Of a stretch of 64,000 bases of DNA, positions 27,960 through 38,074 are shown piece by piece. Source of the stretch: AWTP1-13 sp963840445 (GTDB taxonomy: Bacteria; Pseudomonadota; Alphaproteobacteria; Rhizobiales; Hyphomicrobiaceae); NCBI GenBank assembly GCA_963840445.1, contig CAWIZC010000017.1:62001-126000 (forward strand). Direction: 5' to 3'. The position numbers and the translations under genes are program-made. Each line of letters starts with the position of its first letter. The stretch's first letter is position 1. The notes below the pieces were generated by a model that made no database searches, was not told the DNA's origin, and saw nothing but the letters and a program-made list of their open reading frames with translations.

Positions 27960-29175
27960 ATGCAGAAGATCAAGGTCGCCGGAACGGTCGTCGAGATGGA
28001 CGGCGACGAGATGACACGCATCATCTGGAAGCTGATCAAGGACAAGCTCATCCACCCCTACCTCGACATCAAGCTCGAGTACTACGATCTCGGTGTCGAG
28101 CATCGGGACGCGACAAACGACCAGGTGACCGTCGACGCCGCCAACGCCACCAAGAAGTACGGCGTGGCCGTCAAGTGCGCGACCATCACGCCCGACGAAG
28201 GCCGCGTCAAAGAGTTCAAGCTCAAGGAGATGTGGCGCAGCCCGAATGGCACCATCCGCAACATCCTGGGCGGCGTGATCTTCCGCGAGCCCATCATCTG
28301 CAAGAACGTCCCGCGCCTGGTGCCCGGCTGGACCCAGCCCATCATCATCGGCCGCCACGCCTACGGCGACCAGTACCGCGCCACCGACTTCAAGTTCCCG
28401 GGCAAGGGCATTATCACCATCAAGTTCACCGGCGACGACGGCAAGGTGATCGAGAGGGAAGTGTTCAAGGCACCGGGCGGCGGCGTCACCATGGCGATGT
28501 ACAATCTCGATGAGTCCATCATCGAGTTCGCGCGCGCCTCGATGAACTACGCGCTTGAACCGCGGCTATCCGCTCTACCTGTCCACCAAGAACACCATCC
28601 TGAAGCAGTACGACGGCCGCTTCATGGAGCTGTTCCAGCAGGTGTTCGACGCCGAGTTCAAGGACAAGTTCGCCGCCAAGAAGATCACCTACGAGCATCG
28701 CCTGATCGACGACATGGTGGCCGCCGCTCTCAAATGGTCCGGCGGCTACGTGTGGGCCTGCAAGAACTACGACGGTGACGTGCAGTCCGACACGGTGGCG
28801 CAGGGCTTCGGCTCGCTCGGCCTGATGACCAGCGTGCTGATGTCGCCAGACGGCCGCACCGTTGAGGCGGAAGCCGCGCACGGCACCGTTACGCGCCACT
28901 ACCGCGAGCACCAGAAGGGCAAGGAGACGTCGACCAACTCCATCGCCTCGATCTTCGCCTGGACGCGCGGGCTCGCCCATCGCGCCAAGCTCGACAACAA
29001 CCCCGAGCTCGCCAAGTTCGCCGCCACGCTCGAGAAGGTGTGCATCGACACCGTGGAGGCCGGCTACATGACCAAGGACCTCGCCCTGCTGGTCGGCGCC
29101 GACCAGAAGTGGCTCTCCACCACCGGCTTCCTCGACAAGGTCGATGAGAACCTCAAGAAGGCGATGGCCGCGTAA
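27960..29175 (+). CDS. icd: NADP-dependent isocitrate dehydrogenase, frameshifted
   Basis: The TCA-cycle enzyme that makes 2-oxoglutarate and NADPH, of the eukaryote-like homodimeric type usual in Alphaproteobacteria (about 405 residues). The first part has VVEMDGDEMTRIIWKLIKDK, SPNGTIRNILGG and VPGWTQPIIIGRHAYGDQYR. The second has YEHRLIDDMVAAALK, VQSDTVAQGFGSLGLMTSVL and AEAAHGTVTRHYR. The frame breaks in GCGCTTGAACC; removing one T at 28555-28556 gives MNYALNRGYPLYLSTKNTIL. All catalytic residues are present. A one-base consensus insertion is the simplest reading for an indispensable enzyme. Confidence 0.94.
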
Positions 29176-29302
29176 AACGACACAGGCTTGCAGGGCAACG
29201 CCGCAACCCAATGTTTGCGCTTGGCGCCGAAGCGAAGCGCTTACAGTGCGATCGATCTGCGCATTAGACTCGCGACACACGCTATCGAAGGATTAGCGCG
29301 CC

Positions 29303-29770
29303 GTGAGCGACGCCCGCACACCCATGCACACCGGCGGCTGCCAGTGCGGCGCCGTCCGCTATGCCCTGTATGCCAAGCCGACCAACCCGCACGTGTGCCA
29401 CTGCCGCATGTGCCAGAAGGCCTTCGGCAACGCCTTCGCACCGCTGGCCGGCGTGCCGTTGTCGGAGTTCGCGTGGGTGCGCGGCCAGCCCGGCATCTAT
29501 CGAAGCTCCGAGGCGGCGGAGCGTGGCTTCTGCCGCGATTGCGGCACACCGCTCTTCTTCCGCTACACCGACAAGGACCGGATTTCTATCTCGCTGGGCA
29601 GTCTGGACGAGCCTTCGCGCGTGTCGCCGGAGCGGCAATACGGCACCGAGAGCCGCCTAGCCTGGCTCAACAACGTAAATCAGCTGCCGGCCAGCCGCAC
29701 CGAGGACGACGTCCCACCAGAGCGGTTAGCGCGTTACGAGAGCCGTCAGCATCCCGATCGGCCGGACTGA
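29303..29770 (+). CDS. GFA family protein (glutathione-dependent formaldehyde-activating-like)
   Basis: A 155-residue zinc-binding protein of the GFA/DUF636 family. Ligand cysteines are in place: CQC (13, 15), CHCRMC (32, 34, 37) and CRDCG (77, 80). The HTGGCQCGAVRY start and GTPLFFRY turn are typical. Members resemble the Paracoccus Gfa enzyme that speeds adduct formation between formaldehyde and glutathione, but most have unknown functions. The start is GTG 29303. It stands alone after icd. Confidence 0.88.
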   Translation: MSDARTPMHTGGCQCGAVRYALYAKPTNPHVCHCRMCQKAFGNAFAPLAGVPLSEFAWVRGQPGIYRSSEAAERGFCRDCGTPLFFRYTDKDRISISLGSLDEPSRVSPERQYGTESRLAWLNNVNQLPASRTEDDVPPERLARYESRQHPDRPD

Positions 29771-29900
29771 TCCGCTTCGAAACCGGCATTCATCCTCGGT
29801 TAGACATGAGGCCTGCGCTTTGTGACCAATGCGGCTTGCTGAAGAGATTGTTAGGCCAGCAGCCATACCTATCCTCGCTAAGATGGCGAGAAGTCCAGAA

Positions 29901-32562
29901 ATGTCCGAAGAGGCGCGGGGAGGCGCGAGGGCTATACCCGTTCGCAGAATGATCTGGCTGCTCGGCGCCGCCGTCGCCCTGATCACCGCCGTGTGCCCGC
30001 CGGTCAGCTACGCCATCAACGAGTACTGGAAGGACCAGGCTTTGCTCGCCTTCCGGTCGGAAATAACAGCAGCGCGCGCGCGTCCGGTTCATCCAAACGA
30101 GTGGTTCTGCTTGGTGGACCGACCACGAGGGTCTGATCACCGCCAGCGGTGTTCGCAGCCCGAGCGCGATACTGCTTAATCAACGCCTATTCGTGGCTGA
30201 TGGCACGGTGATCGCTGATAAGGGATCGACTTTGCCGTCTCCCACGACGACCATTGTCAGCCCCATCGTCATCGACGGCACGACGGTTGGCTGGGTGGAG
30301 ACGGTCGGTAGCCTGCGACCGATGCTGATCGGGGTGGCCCTGCTGGCCCTCGTCTGCTCGGCTCTCGGGAGCGCCGCATACTACGCATTCACCATCCTAC
30401 CGCTCAGGGCTCTCGATCGGTCGTTGGGTGAGCTCGAATTCGCCAATGCTCGGTTCAAAGAGCAGAACGTTCTCCTCGATACGGCACTGACCAACATGCA
30501 CCAAGGTCTTGCCATGTTCGACGCCGAGGAGCGGCTGGTGTTCGCCAACGACCGGTGGGCCGCGCTGTATGGCATGACGCCGGATCAGCTGAGGCCGGGC
30601 ACGACCATCCGCGAAGTCATCGAATGGTGCGTGGCCAACGGATTGTATGTTGACCTGACCGCCGATGCCATAGTCGAGAGGGTCCGCCGCTACGTTGCGG
30701 GCAAGACCGTCAGCCACTTTCTGCGCAAATTGACCGACGGCCGCACGCTGGCGATAGCTGTCCGCCCCGACAACAACGGTGGCTGGGTGACTACGTGCGA
30801 GGACGTCACGGAGCACGAGCGGCTCAATACGCGCCTGGGCGAACAGAACCAGCGCTTGCGTGAGCAGGAGAGGGAGCTGAAGGCGCAGAACCTGATCCTC
30901 GACGCGGCGCTCGAGACCATGTCGCAAGGGCTTTGCATGTTCGATGCCGAGCAGAGAGTTGTGACCTGCAATGCCCGCTATGCGCAGATGTACGGCTTGA
31001 CCATGGAGCAGGTGAAGCCCGGCACTACCCTGCAGGAGATCATCCAGCTGCGCGTCGCCAACGGCCTCTACGCGGAGCGCAAGCCAGATGAATACAGGCA
31101 TGAGAGCGTTGCCCCGATCGTGACGCCGTCCAACACCATTCACGAGTTGAGCGACGGCCGCTCGATTGCTGTAGCCCGCCGGCCGATGTCCGGCGGCGGC
31201 TGGGTGACCACGCACGAGGACATCACCGAGCATCGCCGCCGCGAAGCACGGATCGCCCACATGGCGCACCACGACGCGCTGACCGACCTGCCAAATCGCG
31301 TGCTGGTCAACGAGAAGCTGGAGCTGGCCCTGGCGCGAACCCGGCAAGGGGAGATTACCGCCTGCCATCTGCTCGACCTGGACGACTTCAAGAACATCAA
31401 CGACACGCTCGGTCATCCGGCCGGCGACAAGCTGTTGCGCATGGTCGCCGACCGCCTGCGCACGCTGGTGCGCGGTACAGACACCATCGCCCGCATGGGC
31501 GGCGACGAGTTCGCCATTCTGCAATGCGGCCTCACGCAGCCGGGCGATGCGACTACCCTCGCCCAGCGCATCATCGAGGCGGTGGGCGAGCCATACGATA
31601 TTGACGGCCATCAGGTGGTGATCGGCACCAGCATCGGTATTGCCATCGGCCCAACCGACGGGGCGACCCCGGATCAGCTGATCCGCAACGCCGATCTGGC
31701 CCTGTACCGGGCCAAGGGTGAAGGCCGCGGCACCTTCTCCTTCTTCGAGCCCGAGATGGACGGGCTGATGCAGGCTCGGCGCGCCATGGAGACCGACTTG
31801 CGCAGAGCCCAGTCGGCGGGCGAGTTCGAGCTCCTGTACCAACCGGTCGTCAACCTGGCGACCGACCAAATTAGCGGCTTTGAAGCCCTGATCCGCTGGC
31901 ACCATCCGCACAAGGGCCTGATCCCGCCCGCCGATTTCATCACGCTGGCCGAGGAGATGGGCCTCATCGAGCCGATCAGCGAGTGGGTGCTCAAGCAGGC
32001 TTGCAGACGCGCCGCCCAATGGCCGGACGATCTCAAAATCGCCGTCAACCTCTCTCCTGCGCAATTCCGAAGGCAGGGCTTGGTGGACACCGTCGTTGCT
32101 GCACTTGCCGCTTCAGGCCTGCCAGCCGACCGGCTCGAGCTCGAGATCACCGAAAGCAGCCTGCTGCAGAACAGCGAGGTGACGCTCAGCATGCTCTATC
32201 AGTTGCGCGAGCTCGGGGTCCGCATCGCCATGGACGACTTCGGCACAGGGTATTCTTCGCTCAGCTACCTGCAGAGCTACCCCTTCGATAAGATCAAGAT
32301 CGACCGCTCGTTCGTGAAGGACATCACCGACGGTGTCGGCTCGCTCAACATCGTGCGCGCCGTCATCGCCATGGCTCGCGGCCTCGGCATGACCACGACG
32401 GCCGAAGGCGTGGAGACGCCCGAGCAGCTGGAGATGGTCAAGGCTGAAGGCTGCACCGAGATGCAGGGCTATCTGTTCAGTCCGCCACTGTCTGCACATG
32501 AGGTCGATGAGCTGCTGCAAAGGCGAAGGCCGCGCGAGCCCGACAGCGCCGCGGCCGCCTGA
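29901..32562 (+). CDS. Membrane PAS-GGDEF-EAL protein, frameshifted near N-terminus
   Basis: A c-di-GMP turnover protein. A membrane helix (IWLLGAAVALITAVCPPVSY) and a short periplasmic domain are followed by a second helix (LIGVALLALVCSALGSAAYY), two PAS_7-like domains each starting LDTAL or LDAALETMSQGLCMFD, a diguanylate cyclase domain with intact GGDEF (31501-31515), and an EAL domain with FEALIRW and DDFGTGYSSLSYL. Both catalytic domains look active. The frame shifts in the GC run 30071-30083; removing one base joins EITAARA to VRFIQTSGSAWWTDHEGLI. The start could be ATG 29883 or 29901. A PilZ gene lies 5 bp away on the other strand. Confidence 0.88.
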
Positions 32563-32567
32563 GCTGG

Positions 32568-32951
32568 TCAGCAGGAACTGGGTATTGGTTTCGGCCGCTT
32601 GCGGATGCTCGGCGGCGCGACGGGCACTAGCGCCTTGACCACCTGCACGCGGCGCGGGGCCACCATGCGCGGCGGCGACGTAAATCGCACCGAAACCTCG
32701 TTGCCCCTGCGCGAAACCACCTCGCAGAATGCCTCCAGGCCATCGATCTCGATGATCAGCTCGAACGTGTCGGGCACGGTGATCGAGCCATCGATGCGCA
32801 GCCTGGCTCCCCCGTCGGAGATGTCGCGCACAGCGCACGGCAAGGTGACATAGCGCTCGTTGAAGGCAACAACGCCGCCCTTCAGCACGCGCCGCCGCAG
32901 AGACTGGCGCCGTTCATGGATCGGCTTGTCACTGGTGGTATCGGGACCCAT
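32568..32951 (-). CDS. PilZ-domain protein
   Basis: A 127-residue protein with one PilZ domain: HERRQSLRRRVLKGG (RxxxR type), then CAVRDISDGGARLRIDG (DxSxxG type) and FCEVVSRRGNEVSVRF. Both c-di-GMP-binding signatures are intact. It is convergent with the GGDEF-EAL gene (5 bp apart), so they may be functionally linked. The start is uncertain: ATG 32951 has a ribosome binding site that is very close (AAGGAG, 2 bp), and the frame is open to a TTG at 33044. Confidence 0.8.
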   Translation of the reverse strand: MGPDTTSDKPIHERRQSLRRRVLKGGVVAFNERYVTLPCAVRDISDGGARLRIDGSITVPDTFELIIEIDGLEAFCEVVSRRGNEVSVRFTSPPRMVAPRRVQVVKALVPVAPPSIRKRPKPIPSSC

Positions 32952-33350
32952 GGCTCCTTGGTGGCCCGCGGCGTTGCCCGGCAGCGTCGACGCCCCTTTC
33001 TCTTGCGGCTTTTCGCTCAAATCGTCAGCCAAGGCTGCAGCCAAGTCTCAAGTCCGCACGCGCACAAAAAGCATTGTGCGCGTAGGGTTAAATGTCCGTA
33101 AGCAAGTAACGCTTGGTGCTGGCCAAAGTGCCGCCGCGCCCGCGATATCCTACTCTTGACGACCCATTCGGCCGGCACACTCGGCTTGCTTCGGCATAGC
33201 CCGAAACATCGATCCTGATCCGTTTTCTAGGCTGTTAAAGCCGGACCAACCTGGCCATCCGGCCTTGCTCGGCGTGTTCCCCACGGAACAGCGCACTGCC
33301 GCCGCTCCACTTTATTTCGCGGCGTTAACGAGAAACAAATGGAGATGAGC
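32952..33350. other. Intergenic region upstream of DUF1127 genes
   Basis: No gene is recognised apart from a possible N-terminal extension of the PilZ gene to 33044. The GGAG at 33341-33344 serves the next gene. Confidence 0.45.
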
Positions 33351-33581
33351 ATGAGCACTTTAATCATGTCGCTGGAAAACATCGCTCCCAGCGCAGCCGT
33401 AGCACCGCCCTCGCCAGGCTTCTTCACCCGGTTGATACGATCGCGTGAGGCGCGCGCCAACCTTCAAGTGATGTCCTACTTGATGGGGCAGAGCGATGAG
33501 CGGCTGGCGAACCTCGGCTTTAGCGCTGACGACATATGCGATCTGCGCGAAGGCAAACAGCGATTCCCAGTGGCTCGTTAG
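33351..33581 (+). CDS. DUF1127-like small protein
   Basis: A 76-residue protein with a flexible N-terminus and a DUF1127-like C-terminal helix-turn-helix: LQVMSYLMGQSDERLANLGF and SADDICDLREG. The usual DUF1127 arginine motif is less clear than in the next gene. DUF1127 proteins in Alphaproteobacteria are small, arginine-rich, and some bind RNA and affect phosphate and carbon metabolism. ATG 33351 has GGAG 6 bp upstream; an ATG at 33339 overlaps that site. Confidence 0.7.
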   Translation: MSTLIMSLENIAPSAAVAPPSPGFFTRLIRSREARANLQVMSYLMGQSDERLANLGFSADDICDLREGKQRFPVAR

Positions 33582-33727
33582 GCTCCACCACGCGTCATCT
33601 GCCTCGCCTGGATGTGGCGCCATCACGCGCCGACCGGCCAGTCCACCGACCGAGCTGTTCGCCCGCCCCCCGGCGTACGCCAGACAGCCTGACGATTTCC
33701 CGAAACTTCACAACGAGGACTATGACG

Positions 33728-34009
33728 ATGACCACCAATGCCAAAGACTTTGCCGCCATCAACGGCCTGTACGATCCCTTGGAACAGGCTGGGCCAAACC
33801 CAGGACTGCTGCGCAGAATCGCCAATTCGCTGGGCGGTCGGACACGCGCCTACTTCGAGGCGAGAACCCTTCGCTCGACCGTGCGCGTTCTCCAGTCCAT
33901 GGACGACCGTATGCTGGCCGACGTCGGCCTAACACGCGGTGAGATCCATTCCATCGTTTACGGAGGCCACAGCAACAACACGCGGCGCTTCCGATCAGGC
34001 CCGGAATGA
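33728..34009 (+). CDS. DUF1127 family protein
   Basis: A 93-residue protein ending in a good DUF1127 domain: RSTVRVLQSMDDRMLADVGL followed by TRGEIHSIVYGG. The N-terminal half is variable (LYDPLEQAGPNPGLLRRIAN). It follows the related gene at 33351 by 146 bp, so the pair probably arose by duplication. GAGG at 33715-33718 is 9 bp before ATG 33728, which I prefer over ATG 33722. Confidence 0.8.
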   Translation: MTTNAKDFAAINGLYDPLEQAGPNPGLLRRIANSLGGRTRAYFEARTLRSTVRVLQSMDDRMLADVGLTRGEIHSIVYGGHSNNTRRFRSGPE

Positions 34010-34057
34010 TCGCTTGGGCACAACGACACTGTCCGGCAACGGCTAGGCAGTGTCGCA

Positions 34058-35128
34058 CTATTTCTGCGCGGTGGCGAAGGCCTTCCAGCTGCCGAACAAG
34101 CTGCTCAGGCTGCGCTCCCGGCCGGTATCGACCCTGACGCTCGCCGTCATCCCGGCCCGCAGCGGTGGCTCGCCCGACCGCTCAATGAGCCGCAGCCGCA
34201 CAGGCAGGCGCTGCACGACCTTCACCCAATTGCCGGACGCGTTCTGCGGCGGCAGTAGCGCGAATTCGGCACCGGTCGCTGGGCTGATGCTGTCCACCTC
34301 CGCCTGCCACACCACACCCGGATAAGTATCAAGCTCGACGCTGGCCATAAGGCCCTTCCTCACATGCGTCAGCTCGGTTTCCTTGAAATTCGCCTCCACC
34401 CAGGGGCGCGTATGCGCCACCAGCGCGAACAGAGGCGTCGCCGCCTTGATCTGCTCGCCCTTCTGCAGCCGCACGTTGACCGCCGTGCCGTCGAGCGGAG
34501 CGCGGATGATCGTGCGCGTCAGGTCCAGCTCGGCGCGTTCGCGCTCTGCTTGCTTCTCGCGCACCATCGGATGCTGATCGATCGGCCGCTCCGGATCGCC
34601 ACCTAGCTGCGCCGCCACCCGCTCGATCCTCTTGCGCATTACGCTGGCGCGATCCTCGGCGGCGATGGCGTTGCTCTCGATCTCCTCGTATTTGCTGGAG
34701 GCGACGATGCCGCGCTCTTGGAGAGTCCTCTGGCGCGCGAGCTGCGTATTCCAGTAGCCTACCTTACTGACCGCCTCCTGCAGCTCGCTCTTGGCCTCGT
34801 GCCACGTGGCGATTAGCGTGCTCACCTGGGCACGCGTGGAATCGAGTTCGGCCTCAGCCTTGGCCAGCGCCACACGAAAAGGCTCCCCATCCAGGGTCAG
34901 CAGCACGACCCCGGCGCGCACCTCGGCATGATCCTGCACGTGCACGTCCTGCACGCGGCCGGCTATCTCAGCCGAGATCTGGGCAATGTCCGCCTTCACG
35001 TAGGCATTCTCGGTCGTCACATAGCGGCCGCCCCAGAGCCACAGCAGGAGCGCGCCCAAGATGACGGTTGCCGGCAAGACCACCAGCATCAGCGGCCTCT
35101 TCCAGCGGCGTTGCAGGATCGCGGTCAC
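34058..35128 (-). CDS. HlyD/EmrA-type membrane fusion protein
   Basis: A 356-residue periplasmic adaptor for an efflux pump. One N-terminal membrane helix (MLVVLPATVILGALLLWLWG, 14-33) is followed by the EmrA hallmark YVTTENAYVKADIAQISAEI, a coiled-coil hairpin (about 95-190), and the barrel with RAPLDGTAVNVRLQKGEQI. It overlaps the marR stop by 4 bp (ATGA), so the two are co-transcribed. Its partner pump is the divergent DHA2 MFS protein at 35722. Together they form an EmrAB-like tripartite exporter lacking a dedicated outer-membrane gene here. Confidence 0.92.
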   Translation of the reverse strand: MTAILQRRWKRPLMLVVLPATVILGALLLWLWGGRYVTTENAYVKADIAQISAEIAGRVQDVHVQDHAEVRAGVVLLTLDGEPFRVALAKAEAELDSTRAQVSTLIATWHEAKSELQEAVSKVGYWNTQLARQRTLQERGIVASSKYEEIESNAIAAEDRASVMRKRIERVAAQLGGDPERPIDQHPMVREKQAERERAELDLTRTIIRAPLDGTAVNVRLQKGEQIKAATPLFALVAHTRPWVEANFKETELTHVRKGLMASVELDTYPGVVWQAEVDSISPATGAEFALLPPQNASGNWVKVVQRLPVRLRLIERSGEPPLRAGMTASVRVDTGRERSLSSLFGSWKAFATAQK

Positions 35129-35637
35129 AACGCCTGCGCCTCCCTGTCCTCATCTTCCTTGCTTCCCGCGCTCGTTGGCATCGCGTTCATCGCGGGGTCC
35201 CGCTCGGCCAGAGCCTGCAGCTTGCTCTTCACTCGTGTCATGAGCCTGGTCAGACGCCGTCGCTCCTCGACCGAAAGATCGTCCAGCGCGTCGTCGACGG
35301 TTGCCTCGGCAATCGGCCAAACGGCGGCGTGCAGCCGCTCTGCAGTCGGCGTCAGATGCAGCCGGTTGATGCGCCGGTCGTTGCCGTCGGCGCGGCGTTT
35401 CAGCCAGCCCTTGGCCTCCATACGGTCGATCAGCCGTCCGGCGGACGCCTTCTCGATCTCCAGCAGGTCGGCAACCTCGGATTGGCTCAGCCCAGGATGG
35501 CGATGCACGCGCGCGATCACCAGCCATTGCGCACGTGTCAAGCCGACGGCGCGCACGCGTCTCTCAAACACCGTGCGCATCAGCCGGGCGACGTCGGTGA
35601 TGGTGTAGCCGATATAGTGCTCGTCGTCGGGCGTCAT
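35125..35637 (-). CDS. MarR family transcriptional regulator
   Basis: A 170-residue winged-helix regulator. The DNA-binding part runs LTRAQWLVIARVHRHPGLSQ, then SEVADLLEIEKASAGRLIDR, and the wing GWLKRRADGNDRRINRLHLT with the conserved DxRxx. MarR proteins repress efflux genes and release DNA when bound by phenolic compounds. It lies first in an operon with the HlyD gene and is divergent from the MFS pump gene. The palindrome at 35692-35706 is a likely operator. ATG 35637 is chosen; the frame is open further upstream into the promoter. Confidence 0.9.
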   Translation of the reverse strand: MTPDDEHYIGYTITDVARLMRTVFERRVRAVGLTRAQWLVIARVHRHPGLSQSEVADLLEIEKASAGRLIDRMEAKGWLKRRADGNDRRINRLHLTPTAERLHAAVWPIAEATVDDALDDLSVEERRRLTRLMTRVKSKLQALAERDPAMNAMPTSAGSKEDEDREAQAL

Positions 35638-35691
35638 CGATCGCAATTCAGTTGGCGGCAGATAGTTGCTCAGGTTACTATATCCAAGGCC

Positions 35692-35706
35692 ACCATTGTC
35701 AATGGT
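35692..35706. promoter_or_regulatory. Probable MarR operator
   Basis: ACCATTG-T-CAATGGT is a perfect 7-bp inverted repeat with a 1-nt centre. It lies between the divergent marR and MFS genes, 16 bp before the MFS start codon, so a bound repressor would block the pump gene directly and could autoregulate marR. Confidence 0.6.
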
Positions 35707-35721
35707 CAGGATGGGCGCTTT

Positions 35722-37242
35722 GTGAGCGACGAGCCCGTTTATCAACTTTCGTTTGCGCAGCGCATCATGGTGCTCATCACCGTGATGCTCGGCAACACCA
35801 TCTACGCCGCCTCAGTCCTGATCTCCTCGGCGCTGCTGCCTCAGTTGCAGGGCGCCATGTCCGCCACCCAGGACGAGGTGTCGTGGGTCATGACCTTCAA
35901 CATTGTCGCCACAGCGGTTGCGACGCCCGCCACTGGGTGGCTTGCCAATCGCTTCAGCCAGCGCAGAATCATGATTTGGTCGGCGACCATCTTCACCGTC
36001 GCGACCTTCATGTGCGGAGCATCCAGGACGCTCGAGGAGCTGATCTTGTGGCGCGTCGTACAGGGGGCAGCTGGCGCCCCGCTGGTGCCGCTCGGTCAGT
36101 CCTTCCTGCTCGACTCCTTCCCGCGACGCCAGCACGCCACCGTCATCTCGATCTTCGGCATGGCCAACATGATCGGCCCCTCGCTCGGCCCCATGTTTGC
36201 CGGCCAGATTTCCGAGAGCCTCGGGTGGCAGTGGGGATTCTGGATGATCGTGCCGGTCGCCGTCGCGGCGGTGGCGGGCAACATACTGTTCCTGCCGCGC
36301 GGCCGCGCCAATGCGAGTGCACGGCTCGATTGGCTCGGCTTCATCAGTCTCTCTGCCGGCATTGCCGCAGCCCAGCTGGTGTTCTCGCGCGGCCAACGCC
36401 TCGACTGGTTCGAGAGCACCGAGATCATCGTCGCGACCCTGATTGCCGGTATCGCCATCTACATGTTCTGCGCGCACAGTCTGACCAGCGCAAAGCCGTT
36501 CGTCCGGCTCACGCTGCTGAGGGACCGCAACTATTCGGTGGGGCTGTTGCTGGTCACGCTGTTTGGCATGCTGAATTTCTCGGTGATCGTGCTGCTGCCA
36601 CCCTTGCTGCAGCAGCAGGCGGGCTTTCCAGATTCGGCTATCGGCGAGATCGTCGGAGCACGCGGCATTGGCTCGGCGATCGGCTTCTTTGCGGCCATGC
36701 CGATGGCGCGCATTGACCCGCGCATCAGCATGACGATCGGCGCCCTGCTGCAGGCAATAGCCGGTCTTTGGCTCATGAGCCTCGACCTCAACGCCGATCT
36801 CGCCACGTTGATCCTGTGCAGCGCCCTGCAGGGCACCTCGATCGGCGTTCTGTGGGTACCGATGACCACGATCGCCTTTTCGACCCTGGCCGCCGAGATG
36901 CGCGCCGAGGCCCTGTCGATATTCCACCTGCTGCGCAATTTCGGCTCGAGCCTGTTCATCTCCATCGCGGTGGCCGAGATCGTGCGCACGCAGTCGGCCA
37001 ACTACGCCCGCATGGTGGAGTATGTCTCACCCTACAATCGCGTCATCGACATGCCCTCGACCATGGGGGCATGGAGCATCGAGACGACATCGGGTCTTGC
37101 CAAGCTGTCTAACGAGATCGCGCGGCAGTCCATCATGATCGGCTATACCAACGCCTGGCTGCTCTACACGATGGCCGCGGTGCTGGTGATACCGTTGTCC
37201 CTGCTTGCCAAGGCGCCGAGGGGCGGATTCCGGCGGGGCTGA
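35722..37242 (+). CDS. DHA2-type MFS multidrug exporter (EmrB/QacA-like)
   Basis: A 506-residue transporter with about 14 membrane helices. Diagnostic segments are LGNTIYAASVLISSALLPQL in helix 1, WVMTFNIVATAVATPATGWL, the loop motif ANRFSQRRIMIWS, and motif C-like GMANMIGPSLGP. It should pair with the HlyD-type adaptor encoded divergently. GTG 35722 gives the right N-terminus and has AGGA about 10 bp upstream; the next candidate is ATG 35767, inside helix 1. Substrate unknown; MarR control suggests aromatic or toxic compounds. Confidence 0.92.
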   Translation: MSDEPVYQLSFAQRIMVLITVMLGNTIYAASVLISSALLPQLQGAMSATQDEVSWVMTFNIVATAVATPATGWLANRFSQRRIMIWSATIFTVATFMCGASRTLEELILWRVVQGAAGAPLVPLGQSFLLDSFPRRQHATVISIFGMANMIGPSLGPMFAGQISESLGWQWGFWMIVPVAVAAVAGNILFLPRGRANASARLDWLGFISLSAGIAAAQLVFSRGQRLDWFESTEIIVATLIAGIAIYMFCAHSLTSAKPFVRLTLLRDRNYSVGLLLVTLFGMLNFSVIVLLPPLLQQQAGFPDSAIGEIVGARGIGSAIGFFAAMPMARIDPRISMTIGALLQAIAGLWLMSLDLNADLATLILCSALQGTSIGVLWVPMTTIAFSTLAAEMRAEALSIFHLLRNFGSSLFISIAVAEIVRTQSANYARMVEYVSPYNRVIDMPSTMGAWSIETTSGLAKLSNEIARQSIMIGYTNAWLLYTMAAVLVIPLSLLAKAPRGGFRRG

Positions 37243-37386
37243 TTAGATGCGAGCGCGCGGGTCTTGCGCCCGTGACCGCCCCTCTCGTTCGGAACGGCTA
37301 CTCGATGCGGACCCGGCGTCCACAATTAACCTTTCATTAACCAGCATCAGCTAGCAGCGCCTTGGCGCCATCCAAGAGGCGGACAG

Positions 37387-37578
37387 ATGCGGGCAAAATT
37401 GGAACGGCTCGATCGGGCGAACCGATGGTTGGACGAGGTCGCGTGCCTGCCTCCCGGCAATCCTGACCGCCTGCGCTACTTGACCTTTGCTGAGCAAATC
37501 CTTGAGGGCCCGGCCCCCGTCCGCCAGCGACCTGCGCCCGAGGCCCCGCCCAATCCAAGCCGGGCGGGACGCAAATAA
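37387..37578 (+). CDS. Small hypothetical protein
   Basis: A 63-residue reading frame, MRAKLERLDRANRWLDEVAC at the start and a proline-rich end. GGCGGAC lies 5 bp before the ATG. The helical first half looks protein-like, and a phrase such as NPDRLRYLTFAEQIL suggests a real small protein, but there is no recognised family. It lies alone between the MFS and EF-hand genes. Confidence 0.45.
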   Translation: MRAKLERLDRANRWLDEVACLPPGNPDRLRYLTFAEQILEGPAPVRQRPAPEAPPNPSRAGRK

Positions 37579-37787
37579 GGTTATCGCCGAGCATCCACCA
37601 AGGCCATGCACTCCATCACAGCGCTTCCGGCCGTCGCTGGATGCGACACTCAGCAGCTGAAGGTGGCCATCACCGGTCAAGTGCATGAACGAGACCCAAA
37701 CGCATCATTCGAGCTGGGTTCATGGCGCTGGGTCTATCACTGCTTCATCACCCGCAAGGTGAACAACTCAAGTATGGAGCAGTGACA

Positions 37788-38054
37788 ATGATCAAGCTTG
37801 TGACCGGTACGCTTGTTGCGCTTGCGCTCGTAGCAGGCCCGGCTCTCGCCCAAACGACCACCCCCGCCTCTGTGACTGCCGAAGCCGCCCTCGCCGCGAA
37901 ATTCAAGGCCGCGGACAAGAACGGCAACGGCGTGCTGGATGGCGCGGAACTCGACGCCTACAAGGCCAACCTAGCGAAGATCGACACCGACAAGGACGGC
38001 AAGATCTCGATGGCTGAGTTCTCTGCCGCTAGCAAAGCCGGCATCGTGAAGTAG
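37788..38054 (+). CDS. Exported EF-hand protein
   Basis: An 88-residue periplasmic calcium-binding protein. The signal peptide MIKLVTGTLVALALVAGPAL is cut near LAQ. Two EF-hand loops follow: DKNGNGVLDGAE (about 50-61) and DTDKDGKISMAE (70-81), with acidic residues at positions 1, 3, 5 and 12. GGAG at 37776-37779 lies 8 bp before ATG 37788, which is preferred over an upstream ATG in frame. It is monocistronic, followed by a strong terminator. The role is unknown; calcium buffering or signalling is possible. Confidence 0.85.
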   Translation: MIKLVTGTLVALALVAGPALAQTTTPASVTAEAALAAKFKAADKNGNGVLDGAELDAYKANLAKIDTDKDGKISMAEFSAASKAGIVK

Positions 38055-38074
38055 TCAGTCTGCTTCGATCCAAG

